Assembly: GCF_003049665.1 (NCBI RefSeq)
Contig: NZ_PYWM01000008.1
Coordinates: 62,001-126,000, forward strand
Source of the DNA: Lysinibacillus mangiferihumi
GTDB taxonomy: Bacteria > Bacillota > Bacilli > Bacillales_A > Planococcaceae
Reading direction: 5' to 3'
Length of the DNA stretch: 64,000 nt
Shown: in pieces, positions 43,310 through 51,618 of the stretch
Layout of the letters: each line of letters begins with the position of its first letter
Numbering within the stretch: the first letter of the stretch is position 1
Made by a program: the position numbers and the translations under genes
The notes under the pieces: model-generated
The model's input: only the letters and a program-made list of their open reading frames with translations
The model's database searches: none
Told to the model about the DNA's origin: nothing

Positions 43310-44014
43310 ATGAAGAAAATGATTGGATTGGTAACGACTAATTTTTATATGGTTTATCGAAGTATGTGGTTACATGTAGTAGGTATGATTGTCCTATTTT
43401 ATATGTATCTTTTCATAATTAAGGGATTAGCCATTCCATTTTTTTTAATAGATGATTTTCAGTTTTTAGTGCCTATGTTTATTATTTATATTAACTTGGT
43501 GACACTTTTTCCTGCATTTGAAGTGTTAAAATTTGAAGAAAAGTCTGGGTATAATAAGTATGGCCTTACTTTACCAATTCGTAGAAAGAATATTGTGAAA
43601 AGTCACTACATTTTCCTTTTTTTCGCTTCTATCATATCGACTTTCGCAACTTTTGGTGTTTTTGTTGTACCTAGGTTACTTTCATGGGTATCAATGCAAG
43701 CTTCTGACTTCGAGTTATTTCTTTCTATGTTTACCGTATTTATAATAGCTGGTTCGATATTTTTCCCATGTAGCTATATTTTTGGAACAGAACGGTCAAA
43801 ACTTTTTCTTTTTATAACGTTTATTATTGCATATATTTGTGGAAGTGTCGTTGGACAGCTACTAAGATTTGTAGTGGAGGATTTAATGAATCTGGATATA
43901 TATAATTCAACGGTGTATACAATAGCTGTAATGATTTATCTACTGATAGCTATCTTATTCTGTATCTTATCCTATATTATTTCTCAAGTTATCTATCGTA
44001 AGAAAGAATTTTAA
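43310..44014 (+). CDS. ABC-2 permease paralog 4
   Basis: 234 residues from ATG 43310 (GTGAGGAA upstream). Begins KKMIGLVTTNFYMVYRSM, loop SGYNKYGLTLPIRRKNIVKSHY, ends IYRKKEF. About six membrane helices. Last permease before the LanKC synthetase gene, 124 bp downstream. Confidence 0.85.
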   Translation: MKKMIGLVTTNFYMVYRSMWLHVVGMIVLFYMYLFIIKGLAIPFFLIDDFQFLVPMFIIYINLVTLFPAFEVLKFEEKSGYNKYGLTLPIRRKNIVKSHYIFLFFASIISTFATFGVFVVPRLLSWVSMQASDFELFLSMFTVFIIAGSIFFPCSYIFGTERSKLFLFITFIIAYICGSVVGQLLRFVVEDLMNLDIYNSTVYTIAVMIYLLIAILFCILSYIISQVIYRKKEF

Positions 44015-44138
44015 GTTACACAAAAGTTAGGCGGAATTGACTAGTTGGAGGAATTTTAGTTTCAAAAGCTTCTTTTATGAAAAATCTAAAAGTGATTATG
44101 TTTGAATGTAGCTTTTAAACTAGGTGGAGGGGATTTGA

Positions 44139-46730
44139 ATGGAAGGAGTTATGCTCTATCTCAAGTATTTGAAACCAAATTCTGAACACTTTGGTGAAAT
44201 CGAGATGCGAGATAATGAAAATGAATACGAATTGAATGATATTCCAGACATATATACTGTTATCTCAGAGAGTGATTCGGTATGGAAGCACTATCATGTG
44301 AAAGGCTTGGTACTTCCAGAACAAGGTTGGAAAATTCATGTGACTTCATCTTTAGAAGATTCAAAAAGTGTATTAGAGAAGGTAGCACAATTATGTATAA
44401 ATAAGAAAATAGAGTTCAAGCATCTTAAAGATAGGAATAGCGTGATAGCGTCGAATTCAAAAAATGCGAATCGTGCCTCCTCCGGAAAGTTTATTACTAT
44501 CTATCCCATGAATAATGAAATCTTTGTTGATTTGTTAGAAATGATTTCTACCACACTTCAAGACTTTAAAAAAGGTCCGTATATTCTTAGTGATAAAAGG
44601 TGGAAAAATAGCAATGTGTTCTACAGATATGGTGGATTTAAAAGTATTATTAATGAAAACGGCGAATATTGCATTAAAGATAATGAAGGGAATTTAATTG
44701 AGGATCAACGAAATCCCTTTTATCAAGTGCCTGATTTTGTAAAAGACTTCGATGATTATCTTAATACAATTAATATTGATAGCGATGTAGAAACGAAAGG
44801 GAACAATCGTTTAGAGCAATATAATATTGAAAAGGCACTTAGCTTTAGTAATGCTGGTGGGGTATATTTGGCGACTCGAAAGCGAGATAATTTGAAAGTA
44901 ATTATAAAAGAAGCTAGACCTAATGCAGGTTTAGATGGTAAATATCAAGATGCCTTAGCGAGGCAAAAAATTGAATATGATGCTTTGCAAAAACTTAAAG
45001 ATGTACCGGGTGTTGTGAATTTGACTGAGTATTTTCAAGAGTGGGAACATTATTTTCTCGTAGAAGAATTTATCGAAGGACAAGACTTACAGAAATGGAT
45101 TGCTAAAAATTTCCCTATTTATAAAGGGAGTAATATGTCTAGTCACGTTAAAAATACCAAGAAGATTTTATCACAATTATTTACGCTAATTGAAGATATG
45201 CATAATGTTGGGGTTGCTATGGGCGATATACAACCTGCCAATATTATGATAACCGAAGACTTAACTGTTAGGATTATAGATTTTGAAACGGCAATGTCTG
45301 TAAACTCCAAAGAAAAGCCTAATCTAGCTACACCTGGGTTTGTTTCACAGGACATAACGGTTAGTGCTGCAAGAGATTGGTTTGGATTAAAGAAGTTAAT
45401 AAGATATTTAGCACTCCCAATTTTAGTTTCAGAAGATTTAGAAGATTATTTACAATGTAATCATCTTAATTGGATAAAAGATAATTACGGAGATGGATTT
45501 TACCATTTTCTTCTTGATTTACAAGGAAGATGTGATGAAAGAATAAATGATTACCAAGAGTATTTACCTAAAAAAATAGATCTTAGTCATCAGGTAAGTA
45601 ACTTTAATATAGCCTCTATTATAAAGAAATTAGTAATTGGTATTGAAAATGGACTAACAGAAGATGAAAGGTTCATTAATGGCGATATTCGCCAATATGA
45701 AATGAGTGGAGGAAAATTTAATTTTCTAACTGGAGGAAGTGGAGCTGCGTTTACACTTATGAAAAATCAATCCAGTACGGCGGAAATAAATAAATGGATT
45801 AAAAGTTTTTTATTAGATGATTTACACCTAGTTGAAGACAATGGGTTATTTACCGGGAAAACAGGGATTTTGGCTTTGCTGTATGAGCAAGGGTATAAAG
45901 ATATCGTGTTGAATGAGGTGAAAATGTTAAAAGATACTATTAAGAAAACAGATATTTCGTTACGCTCCGGCCTTTCGGGAATAGGATTATTTGTAATTAG
46001 CCTATATCTCGAGACAGAAAATATAGAATATTTGAATCTAGCAAAGGAATTGGAAAAGTACATTGAATTAACTAGATTAAAAGCAGAGCCATTAAAAGTT
46101 ACAGACTGGATGGCAGTTGATAAAGGTGTAATTGACGGATTGTCAGGTGTATCTTTGTTTTATTCGGCCCTTTTTTCAGCTACACAAAATAGAAAGTATT
46201 TAGAAAAAGCTGAGTCATTACTGATAGAGGATTTGAAATCAACAAAAATAGACGATGTATCCGGTATATTACAGACATTGGATAATAGAAATCGGCTATT
46301 GCCTTATCTTTCAGGAGGATCTATCGGAGTTGCAATATCAATTTGGTTTTTCAACCATGTAAGTGGACAAGATCTTTACCGACAAGAAATGGATGCAATT
46401 TTAAAAACATCAAAGGTACATTGCACAATTAGTGGGAGTTTGTTTGATGGTGCAGGAAGTTTTCTGTTAATCCCCTCTATGGTAAAAGACGGGGAATATC
46501 GTCAAGAAGTCTTAAAAGATGTATTGAGTTTACTCAATCTCTTTTTAATAGGGAAAAATGATTATTATATATATCCAGGACAATTTTCCTATAGATTAGC
46601 CGATGATGTTTATACAGGTAGCTCAGGAATTGTTTTAGCATTGATGAGCGTTGTAAGAGAAAACCCACTTTATTGGTTGCCGCTCATTAATTCAGATGAA
46701 TTTTTAGCAAAAACAAAAGCGAGTCGCTAA
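44139..46730 (+). CDS. Class III lanthipeptide synthetase LanKC
   Basis: 863 residues, the usual LanKC size. N-terminal lyase region (~1-220); Ser/Thr kinase-like domain (~225-500) with ATP loop NAGGVYLATRK, Lys in VIIKEARP (~255), catalytic loop MGDIQPANIMI (~360) and DFETAM (~380); C-terminal LanC-like cyclase (~510-863) with SGLSGIGLFV and SGVSLFYSAL. The LanC zinc ligands (WCYG and CHG motifs) are not seen, which marks class III rather than class IV. It phosphorylates precursor Ser/Thr, eliminates phosphate and forms lanthionine or labionin rings. ATG 44139 has GGTGGAGGGG. Confidence 0.95.
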   Translation: MEGVMLYLKYLKPNSEHFGEIEMRDNENEYELNDIPDIYTVISESDSVWKHYHVKGLVLPEQGWKIHVTSSLEDSKSVLEKVAQLCINKKIEFKHLKDRNSVIASNSKNANRASSGKFITIYPMNNEIFVDLLEMISTTLQDFKKGPYILSDKRWKNSNVFYRYGGFKSIINENGEYCIKDNEGNLIEDQRNPFYQVPDFVKDFDDYLNTINIDSDVETKGNNRLEQYNIEKALSFSNAGGVYLATRKRDNLKVIIKEARPNAGLDGKYQDALARQKIEYDALQKLKDVPGVVNLTEYFQEWEHYFLVEEFIEGQDLQKWIAKNFPIYKGSNMSSHVKNTKKILSQLFTLIEDMHNVGVAMGDIQPANIMITEDLTVRIIDFETAMSVNSKEKPNLATPGFVSQDITVSAARDWFGLKKLIRYLALPILVSEDLEDYLQCNHLNWIKDNYGDGFYHFLLDLQGRCDERINDYQEYLPKKIDLSHQVSNFNIASIIKKLVIGIENGLTEDERFINGDIRQYEMSGGKFNFLTGGSGAAFTLMKNQSSTAEINKWIKSFLLDDLHLVEDNGLFTGKTGILALLYEQGYKDIVLNEVKMLKDTIKKTDISLRSGLSGIGLFVISLYLETENIEYLNLAKELEKYIELTRLKAEPLKVTDWMAVDKGVIDGLSGVSLFYSALFSATQNRKYLEKAESLLIEDLKSTKIDDVSGILQTLDNRNRLLPYLSGGSIGVAISIWFFNHVSGQDLYRQEMDAILKTSKVHCTISGSLFDGAGSFLLIPSMVKDGEYRQEVLKDVLSLLNLFLIGKNDYYIYPGQFSYRLADDVYTGSSGIVLALMSVVRENPLYWLPLINSDEFLAKTKASR

Positions 46731-46775
46731 TACTAATGGGTACTTCATTTAAGTAAATGAAAGGAGGTGATAAAA

Positions 46776-46907
46776 ATGAATACTGTATTAGAAATGCAAA
46801 AATTAGTGCCAGACACAGAAAGCAAGGGGCAAGCACAAAATGAAATAGTGTCAACATTTACAACAAGTGTCGGCAAATCATCATTTAGCATTTTTATGTG
46901 TATTTAG
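46776..46907 (+). CDS. Class III lanthipeptide precursor 1
   Basis: 43 codons after a near-perfect AAAGGAGGTGA site. Leader MNTVLEMQKLVPDTE carries the amphipathic LxMQKL element that LanKC enzymes bind. The core ends GKSSFSIFMCI; the S-x2-S-x3-C pattern (SSFSIFMC) is the labionin-forming motif. The start is 45 bp after the LanKC stop. Its middle (KGQAQNEIVSTFTTS) differs from the other two precursors, so this is the most diverged copy. Confidence 0.85.
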   Translation: MNTVLEMQKLVPDTESKGQAQNEIVSTFTTSVGKSSFSIFMCI

Positions 46908-46951
46908 TATGTTATGTGAAAAATATTTTAAAAGTAAAGGAGAGGATAAAG

Positions 46952-47080
46952 ATGAATGCCGTATTAGCATTACAAAAGTTAGTGCCAGACATAGAAGGCA
47001 AAGAGCAAGTACGAAATGCAACTGTTACAACAGTCACTACAGTCACAAGGCTATCGACATTTAGTATTCACTGTAAATAA
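46952..47080 (+). CDS. Class III lanthipeptide precursor 2
   Basis: 42 codons, AGGAGAGG ribosome site. Leader MNAVLALQKLVPDIEGKEQV; core with a Thr/Val-rich stretch (NATVTTVTTVT) followed by RLSTFSIHCK. The ring motif here is S-x2-S-x2-C (STFSIHC), one residue shorter than in precursors 1 and 3. Its gene lies 160 bp before a near-duplicate (precursor 3). Confidence 0.88.
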   Translation: MNAVLALQKLVPDIEGKEQVRNATVTTVTTVTRLSTFSIHCK

Positions 47081-47111
47081 TTTCTCCCAAAAAGTAAAGG
47101 AGAGGATAAAG

Positions 47112-47252
47112 ATGAATGCCGTATTAGAATTACAGAAGTTAGTGCCAGACACAGAAGGGAAAGAGCAAGTACGAAATGCAACCGTTACAACAGTCACTAC
47201 AGTCACAACAACTGTTGGTAATTCGTCACTAAGTATTTTTCGATGTAAATAG
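47112..47252 (+). CDS. Class III lanthipeptide precursor 3
   Basis: 46 codons with the same upstream sequence as precursor 2 (AAAAGTAAAGGAGAGGATAA). Leader MNAVLELQKLVPDTEGKEQV is the best match to the LxLQ leader consensus. Core Thr/Val-rich, then GNSSLSIFRCK with S-x2-S-x3-C. DNA identity to precursor 2 extends through the ribosome site and the first ~30 codons, showing a recent tandem duplication. Confidence 0.9.
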   Translation: MNAVLELQKLVPDTEGKEQVRNATVTTVTTVTTTVGNSSLSIFRCK

Positions 47253-47336
47253 GTACTGTCCTAAGTATAGTGGAGTAATTTGAATTAAACAACCTAAATT
47301 TATTAGTAATATTTTAACCAAGCTTAATTAACGATT

Positions 47337-47381
47337 AACACCTGTTTGCATAGTTAAAGCGCAACTATGCAAACAGGTGTT
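47337..47381 (+). terminator. 19-bp perfect hairpin between precursors and methyltransferase
   Basis: AACACCTGTTTGCATAGTT (47337-47355) pairs perfectly with 47363-47381 around a 7-nt loop. No T run follows, so it may stabilise the precursor mRNA or weaken read-through instead of ending transcription fully. Confidence 0.75.
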
Positions 47382-47430
47382 GTAATTATAATTATTATAA
47401 TTCAACAAACTATCAATGGAGGGGAAAGAA

Positions 47431-48264
47431 ATGAAGAAATTAATATCAATAGCAAGGCATCCTGAGCCCTTTGAATCTGGAACACAAGAAGTTTGGCTTG
47501 ATGAAGATGTAGCAGATTATGTATTAAAAGCTCATTTTGACGAGACTATACCTGGGGGGAGTAGGGAGAGTACATTTATTGATGAAACTGTTGATTTTAT
47601 TACACACCTTGCACCAATGGAAAAGTTTAAAAAAGTGATTGATTTAGGCTGTGGTCCTGGTCTTTATTCCTCTAAATTGGCGATGAAAGGATATGATGTT
47701 GTTGGTGTAGATTTCAATAAAACCTCAATTGATTATGCCATCAATGAATCCGTCAAACATAATTTATCCATTGACTATAGAATTGGAGATATTACGACTA
47801 TTGAAATTGAAAATGAGTTTGATTTAGCACTACTCATCTATCAAATATATTGTGTCTTTAGTCCAGAGAATAGAAAAAAAATACTTTGTAATGTCCATCG
47901 TGGATTAAAACCAGGAGGATTAGTTCTATTTGATGTGTTATCAGAGAACAATTATGATAACTTGGAAGAAAATTTAATGTGGTCTGTATCACAAGAAGAT
48001 AATCCAATGTCAGATAAGGAACATTTAGCTTTATATGCTTTAATAAAATATCCTAACCACGTGTCCTTGGCGAAAAATGTTCTCGTTTTTGAGAGTGGTG
48101 AGATTGTGAATTATAATTATTGGAATCAGCATTTCAGCATTGATAGTTTAGAAAAAGAAGTGAATGAGGCCGGATTTACACTTGAAAAGGTATATGCAGA
48201 TGTTAATGGTGGAGATTACATTGCTGACAGCGATTCCTTTGCAGTAGTTTTAAAAAAGAAATAA
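47431..48264 (+). CDS. SAM-dependent methyltransferase
   Basis: 277 residues from ATG 47431 (GGAGGGG upstream). Class I methyltransferase: motif I VIDLGCGPGLYSSKLA (~70-85), motif II VVGVDFNKTS, motif III LKPGGLVLFDV (~160). Placed directly after lanthipeptide precursors. N-terminal dimethylation of class III lanthipeptides is known from related clusters, so peptide tailoring is plausible but unproven; a small-molecule methylase that merely adjoins the cluster is the alternative. Confidence 0.88.
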   Translation: MKKLISIARHPEPFESGTQEVWLDEDVADYVLKAHFDETIPGGSRESTFIDETVDFITHLAPMEKFKKVIDLGCGPGLYSSKLAMKGYDVVGVDFNKTSIDYAINESVKHNLSIDYRIGDITTIEIENEFDLALLIYQIYCVFSPENRKKILCNVHRGLKPGGLVLFDVLSENNYDNLEENLMWSVSQEDNPMSDKEHLALYALIKYPNHVSLAKNVLVFESGEIVNYNYWNQHFSIDSLEKEVNEAGFTLEKVYADVNGGDYIADSDSFAVVLKKK

Positions 48265-48699
48265 CTTTCAAATCTATTTTTCAATTGAGCTTTAACAATT
48301 ACACGTATATCTACTCCAAGTATCTTTAAAGAGAAATTTTCTAAAGGTATTAGTGAGAAAAAATTATCTTTTTACTCTAATACTGAAAATTCCTGCTTCA
48401 TAAAAGCTTTTTTAAATCGTATGGGTAACGTCGATTTTCTATAAATCTAATAATAGTTCGATTAGTAAAATAGTCCAAAACATTTTATTACATATTACAA
48501 TTGGACTTAGACTAGTTTATTCAATTGTTTCAGAGATGTTGGAGAACCTAATAGAACGTCTAAAAGAGGGTTGTGGCATTGTGCTGAGCGGAAAGGTTCG
48601 CGCTTAGTGGGCATCAATGGCAAAGCAAAAAAGTGTTAGATTAATTGCAGTCAACCTAACACTTTTTCTATTTTATCTCAGCGAACTTCTTTTTCCATA
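48265..48699. other. Intergenic region with terminator
   Basis: 435 bases with no convincing gene. Only the repeat-family hairpin at 48628-48667 stands out. Confidence 0.6.
48628..48667 (-). terminator. Repeat-family terminator, copy 4
   Basis: AAAAAGTGTTAGATTA and the matching TCAACCTAACACTTTTT arms, with one or two changes from copies 2 and 3. It lies past the stop of the leftward iclR-type gene. Confidence 0.88.
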
Positions 48700-49464
48700 C
48701 TATAATTGCTTTTCGATATTTGCAGCGACTTTTTGAATCGTGGCAATTAAATGATTTTCATCGTAATCATTGTAACGGACTTCCGGTATAACGAGTGTGA
48801 CGGAAGCGATAATTTGATGCGAAGCATTTAATATTGGGGCTGATACAGAACAGGCGCCGCGCACCCGCTCACTATTACTTATGGCAAAACGTTGCGCGCG
48901 AATTTGCTGTAATTCGTTTAATAGCTGTTCTTTGGAACAAATCGTCTTATCTGTAATTGGTTCAAGTGTGATATGTTCTACATAATCTTCAACATTTGGC
49001 ATAAATGCGAGTAATGTTTTAGAAGATGCACCTGCATAAAGTGGGGAGGTGTCACCTACATACATTTTCGTTGATAGAGGGTAGGTAGAATCATAGTTTA
49101 CTATACAGCGCCTTTCTAAGCCGTCGATAATATTCATCGAGACACTTTCACCCATATCTTCATTGAGCTTTTTTAAAATAGGCTCTGCCACAATAATTAG
49201 ACTGGACTCTTGTTTGACTAGGTTCCCTAAATAGAGCAGTGAATGACCTAATTGGTAGCGTTTTGTTCCCTCATCTTTATGAAGAAATCCTTCATACACA
49301 AAGGTAGAAACAAAACGTTGTAAACTGGAGATGCTAATACCTGTTTTTTTACTCAACTCCGTTAAAGAGAGATTAGGTTCTTCTTTTGTAAATGCTTTTA
49401 ATACTTTAATCGCTTTGTGCAACGATGACATTGTATAGTTTTTTTCGAAAGTTTCTTGGTTCAT
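48700..49464 (-). CDS. IclR-family transcriptional regulator
   Basis: 254 residues. N-terminal winged helix (~10-70: LSLTELSKKTGISISSLQRFVSTFVYEGFL) and a C-terminal IclR effector domain (~80-254) with GESVSMNIIDGLERRCI, YAGASSKTLLAFM and RGACSVSAPILN. It is the last gene of a leftward operon of acyl-CoA enzymes and most likely controls it in response to the substrate or a CoA intermediate. Start ATG 49464 with AGGTGACGAG. Confidence 0.93.
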   Translation of the reverse strand: MNQETFEKNYTMSSLHKAIKVLKAFTKEEPNLSLTELSKKTGISISSLQRFVSTFVYEGFLHKDEGTKRYQLGHSLLYLGNLVKQESSLIIVAEPILKKLNEDMGESVSMNIIDGLERRCIVNYDSTYPLSTKMYVGDTSPLYAGASSKTLLAFMPNVEDYVEHITLEPITDKTICSKEQLLNELQQIRAQRFAISNSERVRGACSVSAPILNASHQIIASVTLVIPEVRYNDYDENHLIATIQKVAANIEKQL

Positions 49465-49565
49465 CTCGTCACCTACTTACATAAATTTACTTTCGCTTAT
49501 CGGCTATAACCTTTATCTTCATGAGGGTTGTATGATGATAAAATTATTACTATTATAGCGTAAAT

Positions 49566-50708
49566 TTATTTCGGTAGAGACGATTTTTGGAATTCATTTG
49601 TATGTTCCCCAAGTATAGGTGGAGCTAATTTATATTGAATATTTAAATTTGAAAACTGCAACGGGTTTTTGACGAATTTTATTTTGCCATATTTTTTGTG
49701 TTCGATTTCTCCAATCATGTCACGTGCCATAACTTGTGGTTGTTCAAGTGCTTCCGCAATGGAATTTACACGACCTCCGGGTATTTTATATTGTTGTAAT
49801 AACGCAATCCATTCATCACGCGTTTTAGTTATTGTAATGTCCGAAATGAGTTGTACCAGTTCTGCTTCATGTTGCTTTCGCATCGTGTTTGTTATAAAAC
49901 GTGCGTCGGTTGCCCACTCTTGACGTTCAAGCATTGTGCAAAATTTTTGAAACTGCCCATCAGTACCAACACATATCATTAAAGGACCGTCTGCGCAGTT
50001 AAATACTTGATAGGGCGCTACGTTATTATGCCGATTGCCTAAACGTTCAGAAGCAAAGCCTGTATTTAAATAGGCACTCGCTACATTTGCTAAGCTACTC
50101 ATTTGAACATCCAATAATGCTAAATCAATAAACTGCCCGTTATTCGTTACATCTCGCATTCGCAATGCAGATAAAATACTGATGACGACATAATGGGAAG
50201 TTAAAATATCTGCAATTGGGACACCGACTCTTGTCGCCTCACCATCCGTTGCACCTGTTACATGCATTAATCCACTCATCGCCTGTATGACCGGATCAAA
50301 CCCTGGTTCGTAGGCGAGGGGACCTGTTTGACCGAAGCCGGTCACCGCGCAATAAATGAGCTGTGGATTTATTTTTTTCAATTCCTCATAGCTTAGCCCC
50401 ATCCGCTCCATATCACCAGTTTTAAAGTTTTCTAGAATAATATCTGCATCCTTTACTAGCTCTTTAAATTTTTCTTTGTCCTCATCTGTTTTTAAATCTA
50501 ATGTTATCGATTTTTTATTGCGATTGGCACATAAATAATAGGTGCTTTGTTCATTTAAAAATGGACCCCAGTCACGCATACTATCAGAGCCATCGGGATG
50601 CTCTACACGTATAACTTCAGCACCTAAATCAGCTAGCAACATGGAGCCAGCAGGAGCGGCATAGACACGTGATAAATCTAACACCCGAATATTATTAAGA
50701 GGTTGCAT
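49566..50708 (-). CDS. CaiB/BaiF family CoA transferase
   Basis: 380 residues from ATG 50708 (GGAGG at seven bases). Family III CoA transferase: start IRVLDLSRVYAAPAGSMLLADLGAEVIRVEHP, NRNKKSITLDLK, and the catalytic Asp in VGVPIADILTSHY (~165). Moves CoA between acyl-CoA and a free acid, often as the first activation step of a carboxylate. In an operon with enoyl-CoA hydratase and two acyl-CoA dehydrogenases, suggesting catabolism of an unusual acid. Confidence 0.93.
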   Translation of the reverse strand: MQPLNNIRVLDLSRVYAAPAGSMLLADLGAEVIRVEHPDGSDSMRDWGPFLNEQSTYYLCANRNKKSITLDLKTDEDKEKFKELVKDADIILENFKTGDMERMGLSYEELKKINPQLIYCAVTGFGQTGPLAYEPGFDPVIQAMSGLMHVTGATDGEATRVGVPIADILTSHYVVISILSALRMRDVTNNGQFIDLALLDVQMSSLANVASAYLNTGFASERLGNRHNNVAPYQVFNCADGPLMICVGTDGQFQKFCTMLERQEWATDARFITNTMRKQHEAELVQLISDITITKTRDEWIALLQQYKIPGGRVNSIAEALEQPQVMARDMIGEIEHKKYGKIKFVKNPLQFSNLNIQYKLAPPILGEHTNEFQKSSLPK

Positions 50709-50728
50709 ATGGTTTCCTCCCACAAACG

Positions 50729-51535
50729 TTATTTGTATACTGCTTTACGTTTTTCTACGACGGCTGTTACACCTTCTTTAAAATCTTCTAGTTCAGTTAC
50801 AATCGCCATTTGAGAAGAAATGTAATCGAGTGCTGTGCGTAAATCCATGCGTTGGCTTTGATAGACCGCACGTTTAATGAATTGTACTGTTGTTGTTGGG
50901 CGACTTGCTAGTTCTTGTGCATACTGTAATGTGTATTCTTCGAGTGCCTCATCTTCTACGACAAAGGTAACGATGCCTTTCGCTTTAGCTTCTTCAGCTG
51001 TTAAAACACGCGCAGTCCAAAACATGTCCAGTGCCTGATCGATGCCGATAAGCTTTGGTAAATAGTAGGCGCCACCATCACCAGGAACGATTGCTACGTT
51101 TATGTAGCTCTCTGAGATTTTTGTTGATTTTGCCGTTATCCGAATATCACACATTAAAGCCATATCAAGACCGGCACCCATTGCGAAACCGTGCACTTGT
51201 GCAATCACTGGCTTATCAATTTCTTCAAGCAGCAATGGAATACGTTGAATCTTTTTCCATAGCGAATTTTTTCGTGCTAAGCCAGTCGAAGAGATATCAT
51301 CCTCACTTTTGAAAAAACCTTCTCCAGCTTGCATCGCCTTAATATCGCCACCAGCACAGAATGATTTACCATTTCCTTTCACGATAACCACACGAATATC
51401 ATCTGAATCGCGTACGGTTTCAAGCGCTGTAATCCATTCTGCAATCATTTCCTCGCTAAACGCATTATACGCCTCCGGTCGATTTAACGTAATTGTGGCA
51501 ATATGGTCTTTTACATCAAATAATAAATCTGCCAT
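50729..51535 (-). CDS. Enoyl-CoA hydratase/isomerase
   Basis: 268 residues from ATG 51535 (GGGAGA spacing excludes 51541). Crotonase fold: ITLNRPEAYNAFSEEM, oxyanion hole FCAGGDIKAMQ (~65) and HGFAMGAGLDMALMCD (~113), then the second catalytic region near SYINVAIVPGDGGAYYLPKLIG. A Glu at the usual first acid position is not obvious; the Asp in PGDGG occupies the second. Could hydrate or isomerise the enoyl-CoA made by the dehydrogenase pair. Confidence 0.9.
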   Translation of the reverse strand: MADLLFDVKDHIATITLNRPEAYNAFSEEMIAEWITALETVRDSDDIRVVIVKGNGKSFCAGGDIKAMQAGEGFFKSEDDISSTGLARKNSLWKKIQRIPLLLEEIDKPVIAQVHGFAMGAGLDMALMCDIRITAKSTKISESYINVAIVPGDGGAYYLPKLIGIDQALDMFWTARVLTAEEAKAKGIVTFVVEDEALEEYTLQYAQELASRPTTTVQFIKRAVYQSQRMDLRTALDYISSQMAIVTELEDFKEGVTAVVEKRKAVYK

Positions 51536-51618
51536 GTTCATCTCTCCCTTTACATAATTGGTATTTTGTCTGGCTTGTGCTGAAGAATTGCACTGCTTAC
51601 TTCAACTAACAATAGTTT

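Noticed and set aside
46898-47080. 60- and 65-codon frames spanning lanthipeptide precursor 2
   Set aside because: Their starts lie upstream of the ribosome site or in another frame; the 42-codon precursor explains the coding signal.
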